A DNA stretch of 64,000 bases. Origin: Janthinobacterium sp. (GTDB lineage Bacteria; Pseudomonadota; Gammaproteobacteria; Burkholderiales; Chitinibacteraceae). The position numbers and the translations under genes were made by a program. Below are positions 54,235 through 64,000 of the stretch, piece after piece. Position 1 is the stretch's first letter; the number at the start of each line of letters is the position of its first letter. Location: contig JANYCY010000052.1 in the NCBI GenBank assembly GCA_025360045.1, positions 1-64,000 on the forward strand, given 5' to 3'. The notes under the pieces were generated by a model. The model worked only from the letters and a program-made list of their open reading frames with translations, ran no database searches and had not been told where the DNA came from.

Positions 54235-54416
54235 CTACCCCTTAGCAGACAACAGCACCGCTCGTACTTGCTCGCCATCTGCAAGCATCGTAGGACGGGT
54301 GAAACCCGCCGTTCTTCAACGTATTTCATGGCAAAATCTGGCGGGGTCCCGCCCTATAAAATACAAAACTACCCCTTGGCAGACAACAGCACCGCTCGCA
54401 CTTGCTCGCCATCTGC
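54235..54416 (-). repeat. 48-bp direct duplication of the astA 3' end flanking a family B repeat
   Basis: Copy 54369-54416 is the real astA end. Copy 54235-54282 repeats it with 2 differences in 48 bp and lies just before astD. Between them is a family B inverted repeat (54289-54356, CGTAGGACGGGTGAAACCCGCC...GGCGGGGTCCCGCCCTAT). Confidence 0.92.
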
Positions 54417-55394
54417 GATACCCAGCCTATCCAACACCTCTTGCGTTAATTGCAAGCCATGGTGGGTTTTATGCGCCATCGCAATGGTGCAGCGAAAGCC
54501 GACCAATTTACGATTCGACACTAGCCAAGGCTCCGCATCATCAGCGGCAGTAGGCAACGATTCGGCCACATAGCTGCAACTCGCACGCACTGCACGAATT
54601 TGATTAAGCTCGCATTCCAGCGTGGGGCCTGCGTCAAAAATATCTACATAGCCTTGATAGCGAAACCCTTCGGCTTCTAGCATGGCGCGAGCAGGCCGCG
54701 TTGCCGCGTGAACCTCGGCAATCGTCGCCCGCGCTTCCTCGGGTAAAAAGCAGGTGTAAATCGGATGTTGCGGCATCAGCTCGGCAATAAACGATTTGCT
54801 GCCGACATAGGACAAGAAATCGGCACGGGCAAAATCCATGCGAAAAAAATGCCGCCCCAAGCTTTCCCAAAAAGGCGAAATGCCGTCTTCATCCGAAATG
54901 CCGCGCATTTCAGCAATAATGCGATGCGAGAAGCGCTCGCTATGCTCGGCCATAAATAAGAAACGCGCCTTAGACAGCAAGCTACCATTACCGTCTTTAC
55001 GGTAAAGCGGCAGCAAGAACAAGGAACACAGCTCGCTTGAACCGGTCATATCGCTATTCAAAAATAGCGTTTCCAACTGCTTATAAATGCCTAATTCACG
55101 GGACGCATGCACATTAATGCCGACGCGATAGTTGTACCAAGTCTCATGCATGCCAACAGCGGCCTCAATCGCCGAAGTCCCGACAATTTTCCCCGTCGAC
55201 TCATCTTCCAGCACAAACACATAACTTGCATCCGCCGCATCAGGGGCATCGGCATGCAGCGATGTTTCGCTCGCTAAAATACGCGCAGACAAACGATCAG
55301 GATTCGCTTGCAGGGTGGTTACTCCCACCCCGGCTTCTTTCGCTAAAGCCAGTAACTCAGGTAAATCGCCAGTCTCAATAGGGCGAATCAACAT
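54369..55394 (-). CDS. astA: Arginine N-succinyltransferase
   Basis: 341-aa GNAT-like enzyme for the first AST step, adding succinyl from succinyl-CoA to arginine. Diagnostic stretches: MLIRPIETGDLPELLALAKEAGVGVTTL, SAIEAAVGMHETWYNYRVG, GISPFWESLGRHFFRMDF and DIFDAGPTLEC. A single AstA, unlike the two-subunit AruF/AruG of Pseudomonas. First gene of the operon, preceded by a candidate sigma-54 promoter. Confidence 0.96.
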   Translation of the reverse strand: MLIRPIETGDLPELLALAKEAGVGVTTLQANPDRLSARILASETSLHADAPDAADASYVFVLEDESTGKIVGTSAIEAAVGMHETWYNYRVGINVHASRELGIYKQLETLFLNSDMTGSSELCSLFLLPLYRKDGNGSLLSKARFLFMAEHSERFSHRIIAEMRGISDEDGISPFWESLGRHFFRMDFARADFLSYVGSKSFIAELMPQHPIYTCFLPEEARATIAEVHAATRPARAMLEAEGFRYQGYVDIFDAGPTLECELNQIRAVRASCSYVAESLPTAADDAEPWLVSNRKLVGFRCTIAMAHKTHHGLQLTQEVLDRLGIADGEQVRAVLLSAKG

Positions 55395-55494
55395 TCACAA
55401 AACTCCTTTTAACCTCAACTTGGGCATCGATTGATGCATGCTCTCCGCTACAAAAAAAGCGCTACAACGAACAACACAAATCTTATTTTTTAAT

Positions 55495-55510
55495 TGCAGC
55501 CCGTTCGCCA
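55495..55510 (-). promoter_or_regulatory. Candidate sigma-54 promoter of astADBE
   Basis: On the minus strand TGGCGAACGGGCTGCA keeps the TGG...TGCA boxes with exact GG-N10-GC spacing, about 100 bp upstream of astA. The E. coli ast operon is known to use sigma-54 with NtrC. No NtrC site was recognised here. Confidence 0.5.
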
Positions 55511-55904
55511 TCAGGCCCAATTCTTACGAAACCATAGTGACCGTCAGCCACTCTATTTTACTCACTGAGCGGGCAATTTAATGCCTAGCAACACGAGAAA
55601 ATCCACTCGAATCCTATTTTTCAATCTAACAAAGCTTGCGTTTCATTACATCGGGACAAGCCCCAACCATTGAGTATGCCCTTGTAAATAGAGCGTAATT
55701 TAGTACGCTGTCTTTCAACTTGGCTCAATATTGACTATGAATAACACATCAATTACGACTTGCAGATATCAAAATGAATCGTTCATACCACCAATGTAAA
55801 TGCCTGCCGTCTAAAGTACGACCCTAAGCAGAATAATCACTGAGCCCTGCTGCCCTGCACCCCTGACTCAAATTTTCAGCAAACGCTTATACAGGATGTT
55901 ACAA
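55511..55904. other. Intergenic region between astA and the chemosensory operon
   Basis: No gene seen. It contains an AGCGTA-ATTTAG-TACGCT dyad (55692-55709), which could be an operator, and must hold the promoter of the chemosensory genes. No sigma-28 sequence was recognised. Confidence 0.4.
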
Positions 55905-56228
55905 ATGGCCGTAACGCACAAAATCAACAATGAGCTATGTACGATATCCATCAGCGGCGAAATGTCCATTTATACCGCGAAACTCACCCAAGAAGCGCTG
56001 ATGGAATTACTACAAACAGGGGAGGATATTCATCTAGATTTATCCGAGGTCAATGAAATTGATAGCGTGGGAATTCAGCTTTTAATTAGCCTAAAAAAAT
56101 ATGCGCATGAAAAAAATATCGCACTGCAATTCCATGCACACAGCCAGTGCGTACTTGATGTCATTGATCTTTACAATATTGCCGCCGAATTGGGTGATCC
56201 ATTAGTGCTCACCCAACGTCAGGAGTAA
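55905..56228 (+). CDS. STAS domain protein (anti-anti-sigma-factor-like)
   Basis: 107-aa protein, a single STAS domain. Strand-helix pattern with the phosphorylation-site region DLSEVNEIDSVGIQLLISLKK, where the Ser of IDSVG is the usual target. STAS proteins of this type often open chemosensory operons. It may be a phosphorylated output or scaffold protein. Start at the ATG at 55905, with AGGA 8 bp upstream; the ATG at 55896 is too close to that site. Confidence 0.85.
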   Translation: MAVTHKINNELCTISISGEMSIYTAKLTQEALMELLQTGEDIHLDLSEVNEIDSVGIQLLISLKKYAHEKNIALQFHAHSQCVLDVIDLYNIAAELGDPLVLTQRQE

Positions 56229-56231
56229 AGT

Positions 56232-58439
56232 ATGGATTTGAATAGCGCCAGAGCAGCCCTGATCGAAGAAGCGCGTGATTTGCTTATTTCGATGGAATCT
56301 GCCCTCCTGACGATCGAAGGGTCGAATATAAATAGCGAGGAAATTGACGCTATTTTTCGCGTGGCTCATACCATCAAAGGCTCTGCTGCATTATTCTCCC
56401 TTGATTATATTGTAATCTTTACCCACAGCATGGAAAGCGTACTAGACTTAGTCAGAAGTGATGAAATACAAATCGACGAAAAAATGATTTCAATTTTATT
56501 AGACTGTAAGGATTACCTTTGCCTACTCATTAATGCAGTAGAAAACAAAACAGAAAACATTGACCCAGATATTGTTAGTCGTGCACGCTTACTCGCACAG
56601 CTTGATGAATACCTTTCATGCTCAAACGAAATACAGACAATTGCCGAATCCGCACATATTGAAAAAGAAATTACAAAAAAAAATGGAGACACCCATTGGC
56701 ATTTATCTTTACGTTTCAATCAAAACATCTTCATCAATGGCCTAGATCCTTCTGAATTTATTCGTTACCTAGCAACTCTAGGCGAAATTATATACATCCA
56801 CACCATTACTGAAAAAATACCCACACTTGATCTCATTAATGCTGATCTATGCTATTTAGGATTTGAAATTGATCTAGAATCATCTAAAGACAAAAAAACG
56901 ATAGAAAGCACTTTTGATTTTATTCGCAAAGACAGCACTATTCGTATTTTATCACCTCACGCTAAAATCCAAGAATATATTGATCTTATTTATTCGCTCC
57001 CCGAGCCACCACAGCTACTAGGTGAAATCATCCTCAAAGGCGGGTCGATCACCCCTTTAGAGCTGGAAGAAATTCTTCATATTCAAAAAACAGAACCCAA
57101 TCGACAATTAGGTAGCATTTTTGTTGAAGAAAAAATGGTTGCCGCTCCCGTGGTGGCGGCCGCATTGCAAAAGCAGAAGCAAAGTGAAGATAGAAAAAAT
57201 AGCGAATTAAAATTCATCAAAGTTGAAGCCGGCAAACTGGATATGCTGATTAATATGGTCGGCGAATTAGTCATTGCAGGCGCCGCCGCCAATTTAATTT
57301 CAAAAACAAACCAAGATCCTGCCGTAGGAGAAGCCTGTGCAAACATTTCTGATTTAGTAGAAAAAATACGAGATAGCGCACTAAATTTAAGAATGGTGCA
57401 AATAAAAGAAGTATTCGATCGCTTCCCAAGAGTTATTCGTGACGCGGCCAAAAGTTTAGACAAGCAAATCAATTTAAAATTAATTGGCACAGAAACTGAG
57501 CTAGATAAAAGTATGATAGAAAAGCTCAGCGACCCTTTGATGCACATTGTTCGTAATGCTGTAGACCATGGCATTGAGCAGCCCGAAACAAGAATTGCTA
57601 ATGGCAAGCCCGCCCAAGGCGAAATCATCCTCAATGCTTTTCATGATTCCGGTAGCGTTGTCATCGAAATCTCTGATGATGGTGCAGGGCTTAATAAAGA
57701 TCGAATTGTTAAAAAAGCGATTGAAAAAAAATTAATTAGTAAGAATTCAACACTGAGTGAATATGAAATTTACCAGCTTATTTTTGAGGCCGGTTTTTCA
57801 ACCGCAGAAAAAGTAACCCACCTCTCCGGCAGAGGGGTAGGTATGGATGTCGTCAAAAAAAATATCGAGCAATTACGAGGGGAAGTTGAAGTTTTATCAG
57901 AAGAAGGAACAGGCAGTATATTTAGAATTCGTCTTCCCTTAACCATGGCGATTATTGATGGCTTTCAAGTCATGGTAGCGGGTGCTACATTCGTTATTCC
58001 GCTCGATTTAGTCCTCGAATGCGCCGAACTCACTCCTGATGATGAACAGCATAACTTTGTGAATTTACGTGGAAAAGTTTTGCCCTTTGTGCGATTGCGT
58101 GATTTATTCGACCTTCCTGAAAACAAAACAATTAAAGAAAACATTGTAGTCATTCAATACGGGCAAAATCGCGCTGGATTAGTCGTTGATAAGTTAATTG
58201 GCGAGTTCCAAGCAGTGATCAAGCCATTAGGCCGTTTATTTAAAGAATTAAAAGGGATTAGTGGATCAACCATTTTAGGGTCTGGCCAAGTTGCTTTGAT
58301 TTTAGACGTTGCACAACTTATTCAATTTGCACATAAAAAATCGAGCTACATCACGCCAAATCAATTAATAAACGCACCCACAAACCCGCAAAACACGGCC
58401 CAAGAAGAAAAAAAAGGAAATTATAATGATCTGGTTTGA
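56232..58439 (+). CDS. cheA: Chemotaxis histidine kinase CheA
   Basis: 735-aa sensor kinase. Hpt domain with phosphorylated His46 ([14 protein letters not shown]). A middle region (about 140-320) contains [16 protein letters not shown] and a [19 protein letters not shown] segment found in alternative CheAs. Then come the dimerisation domain ([16 protein letters not shown]), the ATPase ([33 protein letters not shown]) and the CheW-like domain. No fused receiver. Overlaps the following mcp gene by 14 bp. Confidence 0.95.
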   Translation: MDLNSARAALIEEARDLLISMESALLTIEGSNINSEEIDAIFRVAHTIKGSAALFSLDYIVIFTHSMESVLDLVRSDEIQIDEKMISILLDCKDYLCLLINAVENKTENIDPDIVSRARLLAQLDEYLSCSNEIQTIAESAHIEKEITKKNGDTHWHLSLRFNQNIFINGLDPSEFIRYLATLGEIIYIHTITEKIPTLDLINADLCYLGFEIDLESSKDKKTIESTFDFIRKDSTIRILSPHAKIQEYIDLIYSLPEPPQLLGEIILKGGSITPLELEEILHIQKTEPNRQLGSIFVEEKMVAAPVVAAALQKQKQSEDRKNSELKFIKVEAGKLDMLINMVGELVIAGAAANLISKTNQDPAVGEACANISDLVEKIRDSALNLRMVQIKEVFDRFPRVIRDAAKSLDKQINLKLIGTETELDKSMIEKLSDPLMHIVRNAVDHGIEQPETRIANGKPAQGEIILNAFHDSGSVVIEISDDGAGLNKDRIVKKAIEKKLISKNSTLSEYEIYQLIFEAGFSTAEKVTHLSGRGVGMDVVKKNIEQLRGEVEVLSEEGTGSIFRIRLPLTMAIIDGFQVMVAGATFVIPLDLVLECAELTPDDEQHNFVNLRGKVLPFVRLRDLFDLPENKTIKENIVVIQYGQNRAGLVVDKLIGEFQAVIKPLGRLFKELKGISGSTILGSGQVALILDVAQLIQFAHKKSSYITPNQLINAPTNPQNTAQEEKKGNYNDLV

Positions 58440-59997
58440 TAATTTAAAACTTGGAAAGAAACTAATCATCACCTTTATGGCTATCGCCAGCATGTCGCTC
58501 ATCACGGGCATTATCGGCATGACAAGAGTCATTGAAACCTCTGAATTATTAAACACCATGTATCTGAATAAACTCATACCCATAAAAGACATTTCTAAAG
58601 CACATATCAATGCAGTACAAATAACTAGACGGCTGAATTTTTATTTACTAACCCAAGATGAGAAACTACGGGCAGACACATTGTCTTTAATCAAAGATCA
58701 TGAAAATGAGATGCTAGCCTTTATAGAAAAATACCAAAGCAGCGAACACACCAAAGACAATGACGCTGTATTAAAAGAACTCCCTTCTTTATTACTTAAA
58801 TTTAAAAATTCTCAAAATCATTTTATTAGTGTAGCCAATCAACACGAAGATGAAGAAGCAACGCTTATTATTCTAAATGAAATCCGACCTATTTTTATAG
58901 ACATTGAAGATGCATTTAATGCATTAACCAACAACAATGCGGCCAGTAGCCAGCAATTATTTGAAACGGCCACTGTACTTTCTGAGCGCATTAAACAATG
59001 GATGTTTCTTCTAGTCTTAGCCATATTCCTTCTTGCGATCAGTATGGCTCTATATATGACAAAAAAAATAACCCAACAAATTGGCGGGGAGCCCAATGAG
59101 GCAGTTCGGCTTGCCAACAAGGTGGCCGCTGGTGATTTAACGATTAAAACAATCTTAGTGAATGACGATAAAACCAGCATCTTGTTTGCACTTCAAACCA
59201 TGACCGACACGCTTAACCGTATTATTCGTGATGTACATAGCACCTCTGATGCACTTGCTAGCGCATCAGAGCAAGTCAATGCTTCATCACAAAATCTATC
59301 GCAAAGTACGTCAGAGCAAGCCGCGAGCATCGAAGAAACCAGCGCATCTTTGGAGCAAATAACGGCCACAATTTCACAAAACAACGAAAATGCAAAAGTC
59401 ACCGAGGGGATCGCAAGTAACGCTTCAGGCAAGGCCATTGAAGGAGGCGCAGCTGTTGCCGCTACCGTTTTGGCGATGCAGCAAATTGCCAGCCGAATCA
59501 GAATTATCGACGATATTGCCTACCAAACTAATCTATTGGCCCTTAATGCCGCCATCGAGGCCGCTCGGGCTGGCGAGCATGGCAAGGGCTTTGCTGTCGT
59601 TGCGGCGGAAGTGCGTAAGCTTGCTGAGCGCAGCCAAATTGCATCTCAAGAAATTGGCGAGCTGGCGAGTAATAGCCTAATCCAAGCAGCGGGGGCTGGA
59701 GAGCGCCTCGATGAAATCGTGCCTTTAATTAAACGAACAGCCGATCTAGTTGAAGAAATATCCGCGGCATCACAAGAGCAATCCAGCGGCATTGAACAAA
59801 TCAATGGCGCGGTAAGCCAGCTGTCCATGGTAACCCAAGGCAACGCCGCCGCAGCAGAAGAGCTGACCTCTACCGCCGAAGAGCTTTCTGTTTGCGCCTC
59901 TCGTCTACAAACGATGATTGGCTTTTTTCAAACAGATCAGTCTGTGCAAAATATAGCCAATATAAAACCAGCGCCCTCTATTCGCCCCACAAGTTAG
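58426..59997 (+). CDS. Methyl-accepting chemotaxis protein of the chemosensory operon
   Basis: 523-aa receptor. TM1 ([20 protein letters not shown]), a four-helix-bundle sensor, TM2 ([18 protein letters not shown]), HAMP, and the MA signalling domain with [20 protein letters not shown]. The gene overlaps the cheA 3' end, so the receptor is made with its own kinase. Ligand unknown. No CheR-binding pentapeptide was recognised at the C-terminus. Confidence 0.93.
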   Translation: MIWFDNLKLGKKLIITFMAIASMSLITGIIGMTRVIETSELLNTMYLNKLIPIKDISKAHINAVQITRRLNFYLLTQDEKLRADTLSLIKDHENEMLAFIEKYQSSEHTKDNDAVLKELPSLLLKFKNSQNHFISVANQHEDEEATLIILNEIRPIFIDIEDAFNALTNNNAASSQQLFETATVLSERIKQWMFLLVLAIFLLAISMALYMTKKITQQIGGEPNEAVRLANKVAAGDLTIKTILVNDDKTSILFALQTMTDTLNRIIRDVHSTSDALASASEQVNASSQNLSQSTSEQAASIEETSASLEQITATISQNNENAKVTEGIASNASGKAIEGGAAVAATVLAMQQIASRIRIIDDIAYQTNLLALNAAIEAARAGEHGKGFAVVAAEVRKLAERSQIASQEIGELASNSLIQAAGAGERLDEIVPLIKRTADLVEEISAASQEQSSGIEQINGAVSQLSMVTQGNAAAAEELTSTAEELSVCASRLQTMIGFFQTDQSVQNIANIKPAPSIRPTS

Positions 59998-60047
59998 CCC
60001 CCTGCGATGAAGACCTCTTGGTTCGCTATTAAGTAAGGAAGAAAACC

Positions 60048-60617
60048 ATGAATATCCGTAGTTTAAGAAAAAACAGCGACAGCCAATCCGCCATGCCTTT
60101 GATTGAGGAAAAGCAATACCTCACTTTTACTTCAAACCAAGAGTTATTTGCCATCGTCATCCACAATATTAAGGAAATAATCGAGTACGCAGGCGTCACT
60201 GAAGTTCCCCTCATGCCGTCCTTTATGCATGGCGTAATTAATATGCGCGGTGCCGTAGTGCCGGTCATTGACTTAGCCATTCGCTTTGGCAAAGGAAGCA
60301 GCCGAATTGGCCGACGCTCTTGCGTGGTGATTTTGGAGGTGTTTTTTGATGGCGAATACCACGACATGGGCATCCTTGTGGATTTAGTCAATGAAGTGAT
60401 CGAAATTCCCGCATCTAAAATTGAACCCGCTCCCGAGTTTGGCGCAAAAGTGCGTAGCGATTTCATTGCTGGAATAGGCACAATCAATGAAAAATTCGTC
60501 ATTATTCTAGATATAAACCATGTTCTTTCCTTGGGTGAAATGGTCAGCCTAATGGATGATGAAGTTAATTTATCCCTAGAGCACCACCCCAGCCATGATC
60601 TTCATGAATCCCCTTAG
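60048..60617 (+). CDS. cheW: Chemotaxis coupling protein CheW
   Basis: 189-aa adaptor linking receptors to CheA. Family pattern: YLTFTSNQELFAIVIHNIKEIIEYAGVTEVPLMPSFMHGVINMRGAVVPVIDLAIRFG. Slightly longer than the usual 150-170 aa, with an extra N-terminal stretch. TAAGGAAG precedes the ATG. Confidence 0.94.
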   Translation: MNIRSLRKNSDSQSAMPLIEEKQYLTFTSNQELFAIVIHNIKEIIEYAGVTEVPLMPSFMHGVINMRGAVVPVIDLAIRFGKGSSRIGRRSCVVILEVFFDGEYHDMGILVDLVNEVIEIPASKIEPAPEFGAKVRSDFIAGIGTINEKFVIILDINHVLSLGEMVSLMDDEVNLSLEHHPSHDLHESP

Positions 60618-60620
60618 CCC

Positions 60621-61154
60621 ATGTCCAGCAAACGCATCATCTTACTACCCGGCGACGTTCGTTTTGCAGCCGCCCCCGACCACCTCTACACGCTTTTAGG
60701 CTCTTGCCTTGCCATTACGGCTTGGCATCCACAGCGCCAGCTCGGCGGCATGTGCCATTTCCTACTTCCCAAGCCCCAACGCCCCGCCCCTCCCGATGGA
60801 CGCTACGGCAGCGATGCGTTTGCCCTACTGTGCAAACTCATGCAGCAGCATGCGTCCCACCCAGAGGAGTATCGCTACCACCTCTACGGCGGTAGTGATA
60901 TTTTCTCAGTACCGTCTACTGAATTATCGATTGGCACGCGAAACATACGCACCGCCAAGCAACTCCTACTTGAGGCTTCCCTATGCGTATCGTTTGAAGA
61001 CACGGGTGGCCATCACGCCCGCAGGATAGAGCTGAACTTAACAACAGGGGAAATCTGGGTAACTTGCACGACGACCACGACGCAGCAAAGCCATCCGAGC
61101 AGTGGCATTAAAGGCCCTTTCTCGCCAACAAAGGATCACAAAAGGCGAGAATAA
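60621..61154 (+). CDS. cheD: Chemoreceptor glutamine deamidase CheD
   Basis: 177-aa CheD-family deamidase that converts receptor glutamines to glutamates. Catalytic Cys29 in LLGSCLAIT and His46 in GGMCHFLLP are present, plus the IGTRN loop and RIELNLTTGEIWV. 3 bp after cheW. GC content and arginine/proline codon use are higher than in cheA and the receptor gene. Confidence 0.92.
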   Translation: MSSKRIILLPGDVRFAAAPDHLYTLLGSCLAITAWHPQRQLGGMCHFLLPKPQRPAPPDGRYGSDAFALLCKLMQQHASHPEEYRYHLYGGSDIFSVPSTELSIGTRNIRTAKQLLLEASLCVSFEDTGGHHARRIELNLTTGEIWVTCTTTTTQQSHPSSGIKGPFSPTKDHKRRE

Positions 61155-61251
61155 AGAGAGCACTCGTTTTGTGAAAAAATACAAACACCGAAAGCATAAT
61201 CAATCCACCCCCCCTATAACTAAGATTATGTCCTTCAATAGTGATTGAACC

Positions 61252-62385
61252 ATGGCCATTAAAGTCATGATCGTTGATGACTCCGCAGTCGTTCGCCAAG
61301 TCATGCTCGACACCCTCTCTAAGGCCAGTGATATCGTCGTCATCGGCTCTGCCCCCGACCCCATTTTTGCTCGCGAAAAAATGCAAAAAGAATGGCCGGA
61401 TGTGATCGTACTCGACATTGAAATGCCAAGAATGGATGGCTTAACTTTTTTAAAACAAATCATGGCCGAACGCCCTACACCGGTAGTGATTTGCTCATCG
61501 CTCACAGAAAAAGGCGCAGAGATCACCATGCAAGCGCTCTCTGCTGGCGCGCTAGCCATCATCACCAAGCCATCACTTGGAATCCGAGACTTTATTCAAG
61601 ATAGCTCTGCCGACTTATTGCATGCCATTCGCGCAGCCTCAATGGCAAAGCTACAGCGTCCCCGCACGCCCCTTCCCGCACAAGCCCCTCATCCAGCACA
61701 CCATTCCAGCGCCCCCTCCAGCCCTGCCAGCACCATGCAAGAGCGAATGAGTTCCCCCAAACTATCAGCAGACGCCATATTACAAGCCACAGGCGGCCCA
61801 AGCACCATCCAAACCACACAAAAGATCATTGCCATCGGTACATCAACAGGTGGCACACAAGCGCTCGAAAGCATACTGCCAGAGTTACCCAAAACATCCC
61901 CTGGCATTGTGATTGTGCAACATATGCCTGAAAAATTTACCGCCACTTTTGCGGCAAGACTCAATAGCCTTTCCCAAATAGAAGTGCGCGAAGCCAAAAG
62001 CAACGATCGGATTTTGCCAGGACTCGCGCTGATTGCGCCGGGTGGAAAGCATATGCTAGTGAAGCGCAACGGCACTCAATACCATGTGGATGTGATTGAT
62101 GGGCCGATGGTTAGCCGACACCGCCCATCCGTTGATGTTTTGTTTAGATCCGTTGCGAACGCCGCAGGCAAAAATGCTATCGGCTTTATTTTAACCGGCA
62201 TGGGCGACGATGGGGCCAGAGGCTTAAAAGAGCTCCATGACACGGGAGCGCGAACCTATGCACAAGACGAGGCCAGTTGCATTGTTTTTGGCATGCCCAA
62301 AGAAGCAATCAAGCTGGAAGCTGCGGATGAAGTCATTGCCCTTGAGCGCATCCCTGAAGTCATCGCCAAACTTTCCAATCGGTGA
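61252..62385 (+). CDS. cheB: Chemotaxis methylesterase CheB
   Basis: 377-aa response regulator that demethylates receptors. Receiver with Asp10 and phosphorylated Asp55 ([11 protein letters not shown]), a proline-rich linker (about 140-175), and the esterase domain with Ser ([12 protein letters not shown]), His (VQHMPEKFT) and Asp ([10 protein letters not shown]). Its partner CheR is not in the window. Confidence 0.94.
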   Translation: MAIKVMIVDDSAVVRQVMLDTLSKASDIVVIGSAPDPIFAREKMQKEWPDVIVLDIEMPRMDGLTFLKQIMAERPTPVVICSSLTEKGAEITMQALSAGALAIITKPSLGIRDFIQDSSADLLHAIRAASMAKLQRPRTPLPAQAPHPAHHSSAPSSPASTMQERMSSPKLSADAILQATGGPSTIQTTQKIIAIGTSTGGTQALESILPELPKTSPGIVIVQHMPEKFTATFAARLNSLSQIEVREAKSNDRILPGLALIAPGGKHMLVKRNGTQYHVDVIDGPMVSRHRPSVDVLFRSVANAAGKNAIGFILTGMGDDGARGLKELHDTGARTYAQDEASCIVFGMPKEAIKLEAADEVIALERIPEVIAKLSNR

Positions 62386-62390
62386 ACGTT

Positions 62391-63605
62391 ATGCAATTCG
62401 ATCTCAATGTTTTTATTGTTGAAGATAGCCTCATCCAAAGAATGCATGCAGCCGCGCTCTGTACTGAGCTTGGGCTTTGTGTCATGGGTGAAGCATCGGA
62501 CGGCAACGAAGCGCTGCTCATGCTGCAAAACATGCCATTGCCCGACGTCATGCTGATTGATTTAGAAATGCCCGGCATGGATGGTATTGAACTCATCCAA
62601 GAGCTGGCCCATAAGTCCATCCCCGTTTCTATTATTGTTTCGAGCGCAAAAGAAGACGCACTCATTGCCTCGGTAGAAACGATGCTGCAAGCCTATGGAC
62701 TTCCTGTGCTAGGTGCAATCAAAAAACCGCTGACGCTGACCCAGCTAGACAAAGCATTTGGTAAATTTAAGCCTATCTCAGAAGAGCAACTTCAGAAGAG
62801 GCCAGAAGTCGTGATGGCCTCATCGGAAATCACCCGTGCATTAATTGAACACCAGTTTGTTATCTATTTCCAACCTAAAATCTCGATTAAAACGGGCGTA
62901 ATCAAAGGCGTTGAAAGCCTTATTCGCTGGCAGCACCCAGAGAAAGGGTTAATCATGCCTTCGCAATTTATTGCGATTGCGGAAGAGCATGGCTTAATTA
63001 ATGAATTAACAATGGAAGTTCTCGATTTAGCACTACAGCAATGCCGCCATTGGCATGAGCGCGGCTTAAAAATCACCGTCGCCATTAATTTATCCATGCT
63101 GTCTTTATCAAACTCTGCTTTTGCAGAGCAAATTTCACAAAAAGTGGCGAGCTACTCGATAGACCCCAGCTTTATCATGTTAGAAATCACCGAAACCGCC
63201 GTCATGGGCGATGTGGGCAATGCACTCGGCACGCTAGCAAGGCTAAGACTAAAAGGATTTGGTCTCTCCATCGACGACTATGGCACCGGGTTTTCATCGA
63301 TGCAGCAGCTCTCCCGCATCCCCTTCACCGAGCTAAAACTAGATCGCTCCTTTGTCGATGGCGCGCATGCCAAGCCTCATCTACGCGCCATTTTGGCCAG
63401 CGCCATTGAAATCGCAAAGAAACTAGATCTAAGAAGTGTTGCAGAAGGAGTAGAAAACGAGGATGACCTCACTGTCTTAAAAGAATTGGGCTGCGATATT
63501 GTACAAGGCTACCTGACTGCGAAACCTATGCCAGGAGAGGAAGTTGTACCTTGGCTAAAAAGTAACAATCAACGACTCCGAGACCTATGCAAACCTTTGC
63601 CTTAG
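62391..63605 (+). CDS. Response regulator with EAL cyclic-di-GMP phosphodiesterase domain
   Basis: 404-aa REC-EAL protein. The receiver has Asp57 (MLIDLEMPGMDG). The EAL domain keeps its key residues: GVESLIRW (ESL variant of EAL), NLSM, EITETAVMGD, IDDYGTGFSS, KLDRSFV, AEGVEN and QGYLTAKP, so it should hydrolyse c-di-GMP. Start at the ATG at 62391 (GGTGA upstream); GTG 62382 overlaps the cheB stop. It is a likely phosphorylation target of this CheA. Confidence 0.93.
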   Translation: MQFDLNVFIVEDSLIQRMHAAALCTELGLCVMGEASDGNEALLMLQNMPLPDVMLIDLEMPGMDGIELIQELAHKSIPVSIIVSSAKEDALIASVETMLQAYGLPVLGAIKKPLTLTQLDKAFGKFKPISEEQLQKRPEVVMASSEITRALIEHQFVIYFQPKISIKTGVIKGVESLIRWQHPEKGLIMPSQFIAIAEEHGLINELTMEVLDLALQQCRHWHERGLKITVAINLSMLSLSNSAFAEQISQKVASYSIDPSFIMLEITETAVMGDVGNALGTLARLRLKGFGLSIDDYGTGFSSMQQLSRIPFTELKLDRSFVDGAHAKPHLRAILASAIEIAKKLDLRSVAEGVENEDDLTVLKELGCDIVQGYLTAKPMPGEEVVPWLKSNNQRLRDLCKPLP

Positions 63606-63656
63606 CCACCTTGCTTTCTGAAGGGGCAATCCTATCAACTCAAGAGAAACATTTTT

Positions 63657-63714
63657 CCTAGGGCGGGTAAAACCCGCGAGCCAAGCTAAAAATACGCGGC
63701 TTGCGCCCGCCCTA
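63657..63714. repeat. Inverted repeat element (family B)
   Basis: TAGGGCGGGTAAAACCCGCGAG against CGCGGCTTGCGCCCGCCCTA. A MITE-end-like CAATCCTATCAACT lies just before it (about 63627-63640). Confidence 0.7.
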
Positions 63715-63775
63715 AGTTGATTCAATGTTTGTCATTATGTTGCAACGACTGCGTCTCAGCCTTGCAATACCCAGC

Positions 63776-64000
63776 CTACTCCAGCAATGCTGGTTCAGGC
63801 TCGCCTTCCAGCTTCACTTGCTCAATTTCGACAAAACGGCGAGAAATTTTATCGCTGGTAATGCTCACCTGCTGCACATCGTCATTCACCTGACGAATAT
63901 GCGTGGCAAGCTTTTTCATTCTGTCGTCAAAGCGAGTAAATTCCTGCCCCAGCTTACCCAGCGCCTCTTTAATGATATGCACTTGCTTGCGTGTTTCCAC
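63776..64000 (-). CDS. rmuC: DNA recombination protein RmuC, C-terminal part
   Basis: The 74 C-terminal residues of a gene that runs off the window's right edge. The sequence EALGKLGQEFTRFDDRMKKLATHIRQVNDDVQQVSITSDKISRRFVEIEQVKLE matches the end of RmuC, a coiled-coil protein with a nuclease-like core that limits DNA inversions. The true start lies beyond base 64000. Confidence 0.8.
   Translation of the reverse strand: METRKQVHIIKEALGKLGQEFTRFDDRMKKLATHIRQVNDDVQQVSITSDKISRRFVEIEQVKLEGEPEPALLE

Overview
The window looks like the chromosome of a motile, metabolically versatile betaproteobacterium, most likely of the Neisseriales / Chromobacteriaceae-Chitinibacteraceae type. This is judged from protein resemblance and gene style, not from a database search. 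No rRNA, tRNA, CRISPR array, prophage or intact insertion sequence was seen. The intergenic spaces are crowded with short inverted repeats of several recurring families.

Layout. 0.1-1.7 kb: a chemoreceptor. 2.2-5.6 kb: a metal (probably zinc) ABC importer plus a DUF3299 protein. 5.6-8.5 kb: a GNAT enzyme, a DUF2325 protein, a ClpP-like protease and a nitronate monooxygenase-like flavoenzyme. 8.8-11.6 kb: a divergent Cd/Zn/Pb efflux ATPase and its MerR-family regulator, with a clear MerR-type promoter. 12.2-15.5 kb: frdABCD (fumarate reductase) behind an FNR-type site. 15.7-24.5 kb: GlpQ, a YqhD-like alcohol dehydrogenase, two small proteins, a Ser/Thr kinase-HDOD-GAF protein, PnuC with an NR kinase, and a sigma-54 activator. 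25.0-33.5 kb: a branched-chain-amino-acid-type ABC importer, a lipoprotein 3-hydroxybutyrate-oligomer hydrolase and 3-hydroxybutyrate dehydrogenase. I read these with the sigma-54 activator as one 3-hydroxybutyrate uptake and use locus. 33.8-43.6 kb: an esterase, a secreted glutaminase, a DUF2726 protein, CysS, a small lipoprotein, a YbhP/ClsB pair, a class V aminotransferase and an arylamine N-acetyltransferase. 44.2-50 kb: a lone flagellin, a diguanylate cyclase, a class 1A dihydroorotate dehydrogenase and a periplasmic asparaginase. 50.2-55.4 kb: the arginine succinyltransferase operon astADBE, without astC. 55.9-63.6 kb: a chemosensory operon STAS-cheA-mcp-cheW-cheD-cheB with a REC-EAL output protein. 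The window ends inside rmuC.

Themes. Several genes suit life on amino acids and carbon-storage polymers with oxygen limitation: periplasmic glutaminase and asparaginase, the AST pathway, 3-hydroxybutyrate use, fumarate reductase and a probably fumarate-linked PyrD. Regulation readable from the DNA includes a MerR 19-bp-spacer promoter, a class II FNR promoter, two sigma-54 promoters and a sigma-28 flagellin promoter.

Most unusual. (1) Two unrelated genes (metal ABC ATPase, Ser/Thr kinase) carry a diverged tandem duplication of their own 5' end. In each case this leaves a short leader ORF whose stop codon overlaps the real start as ATGA. (2) The astA 3' end is duplicated around a repeat element, so that the copy supplies the astD ribosome binding site. 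(3) The flagellin has a perfect EF-hand loop, a TTG start and a 5' hairpin covering its ribosome binding site. (4) A 156-bp element has perfect 18-bp terminal repeats, a 10-bp target duplication and a second repeat element nested inside it.
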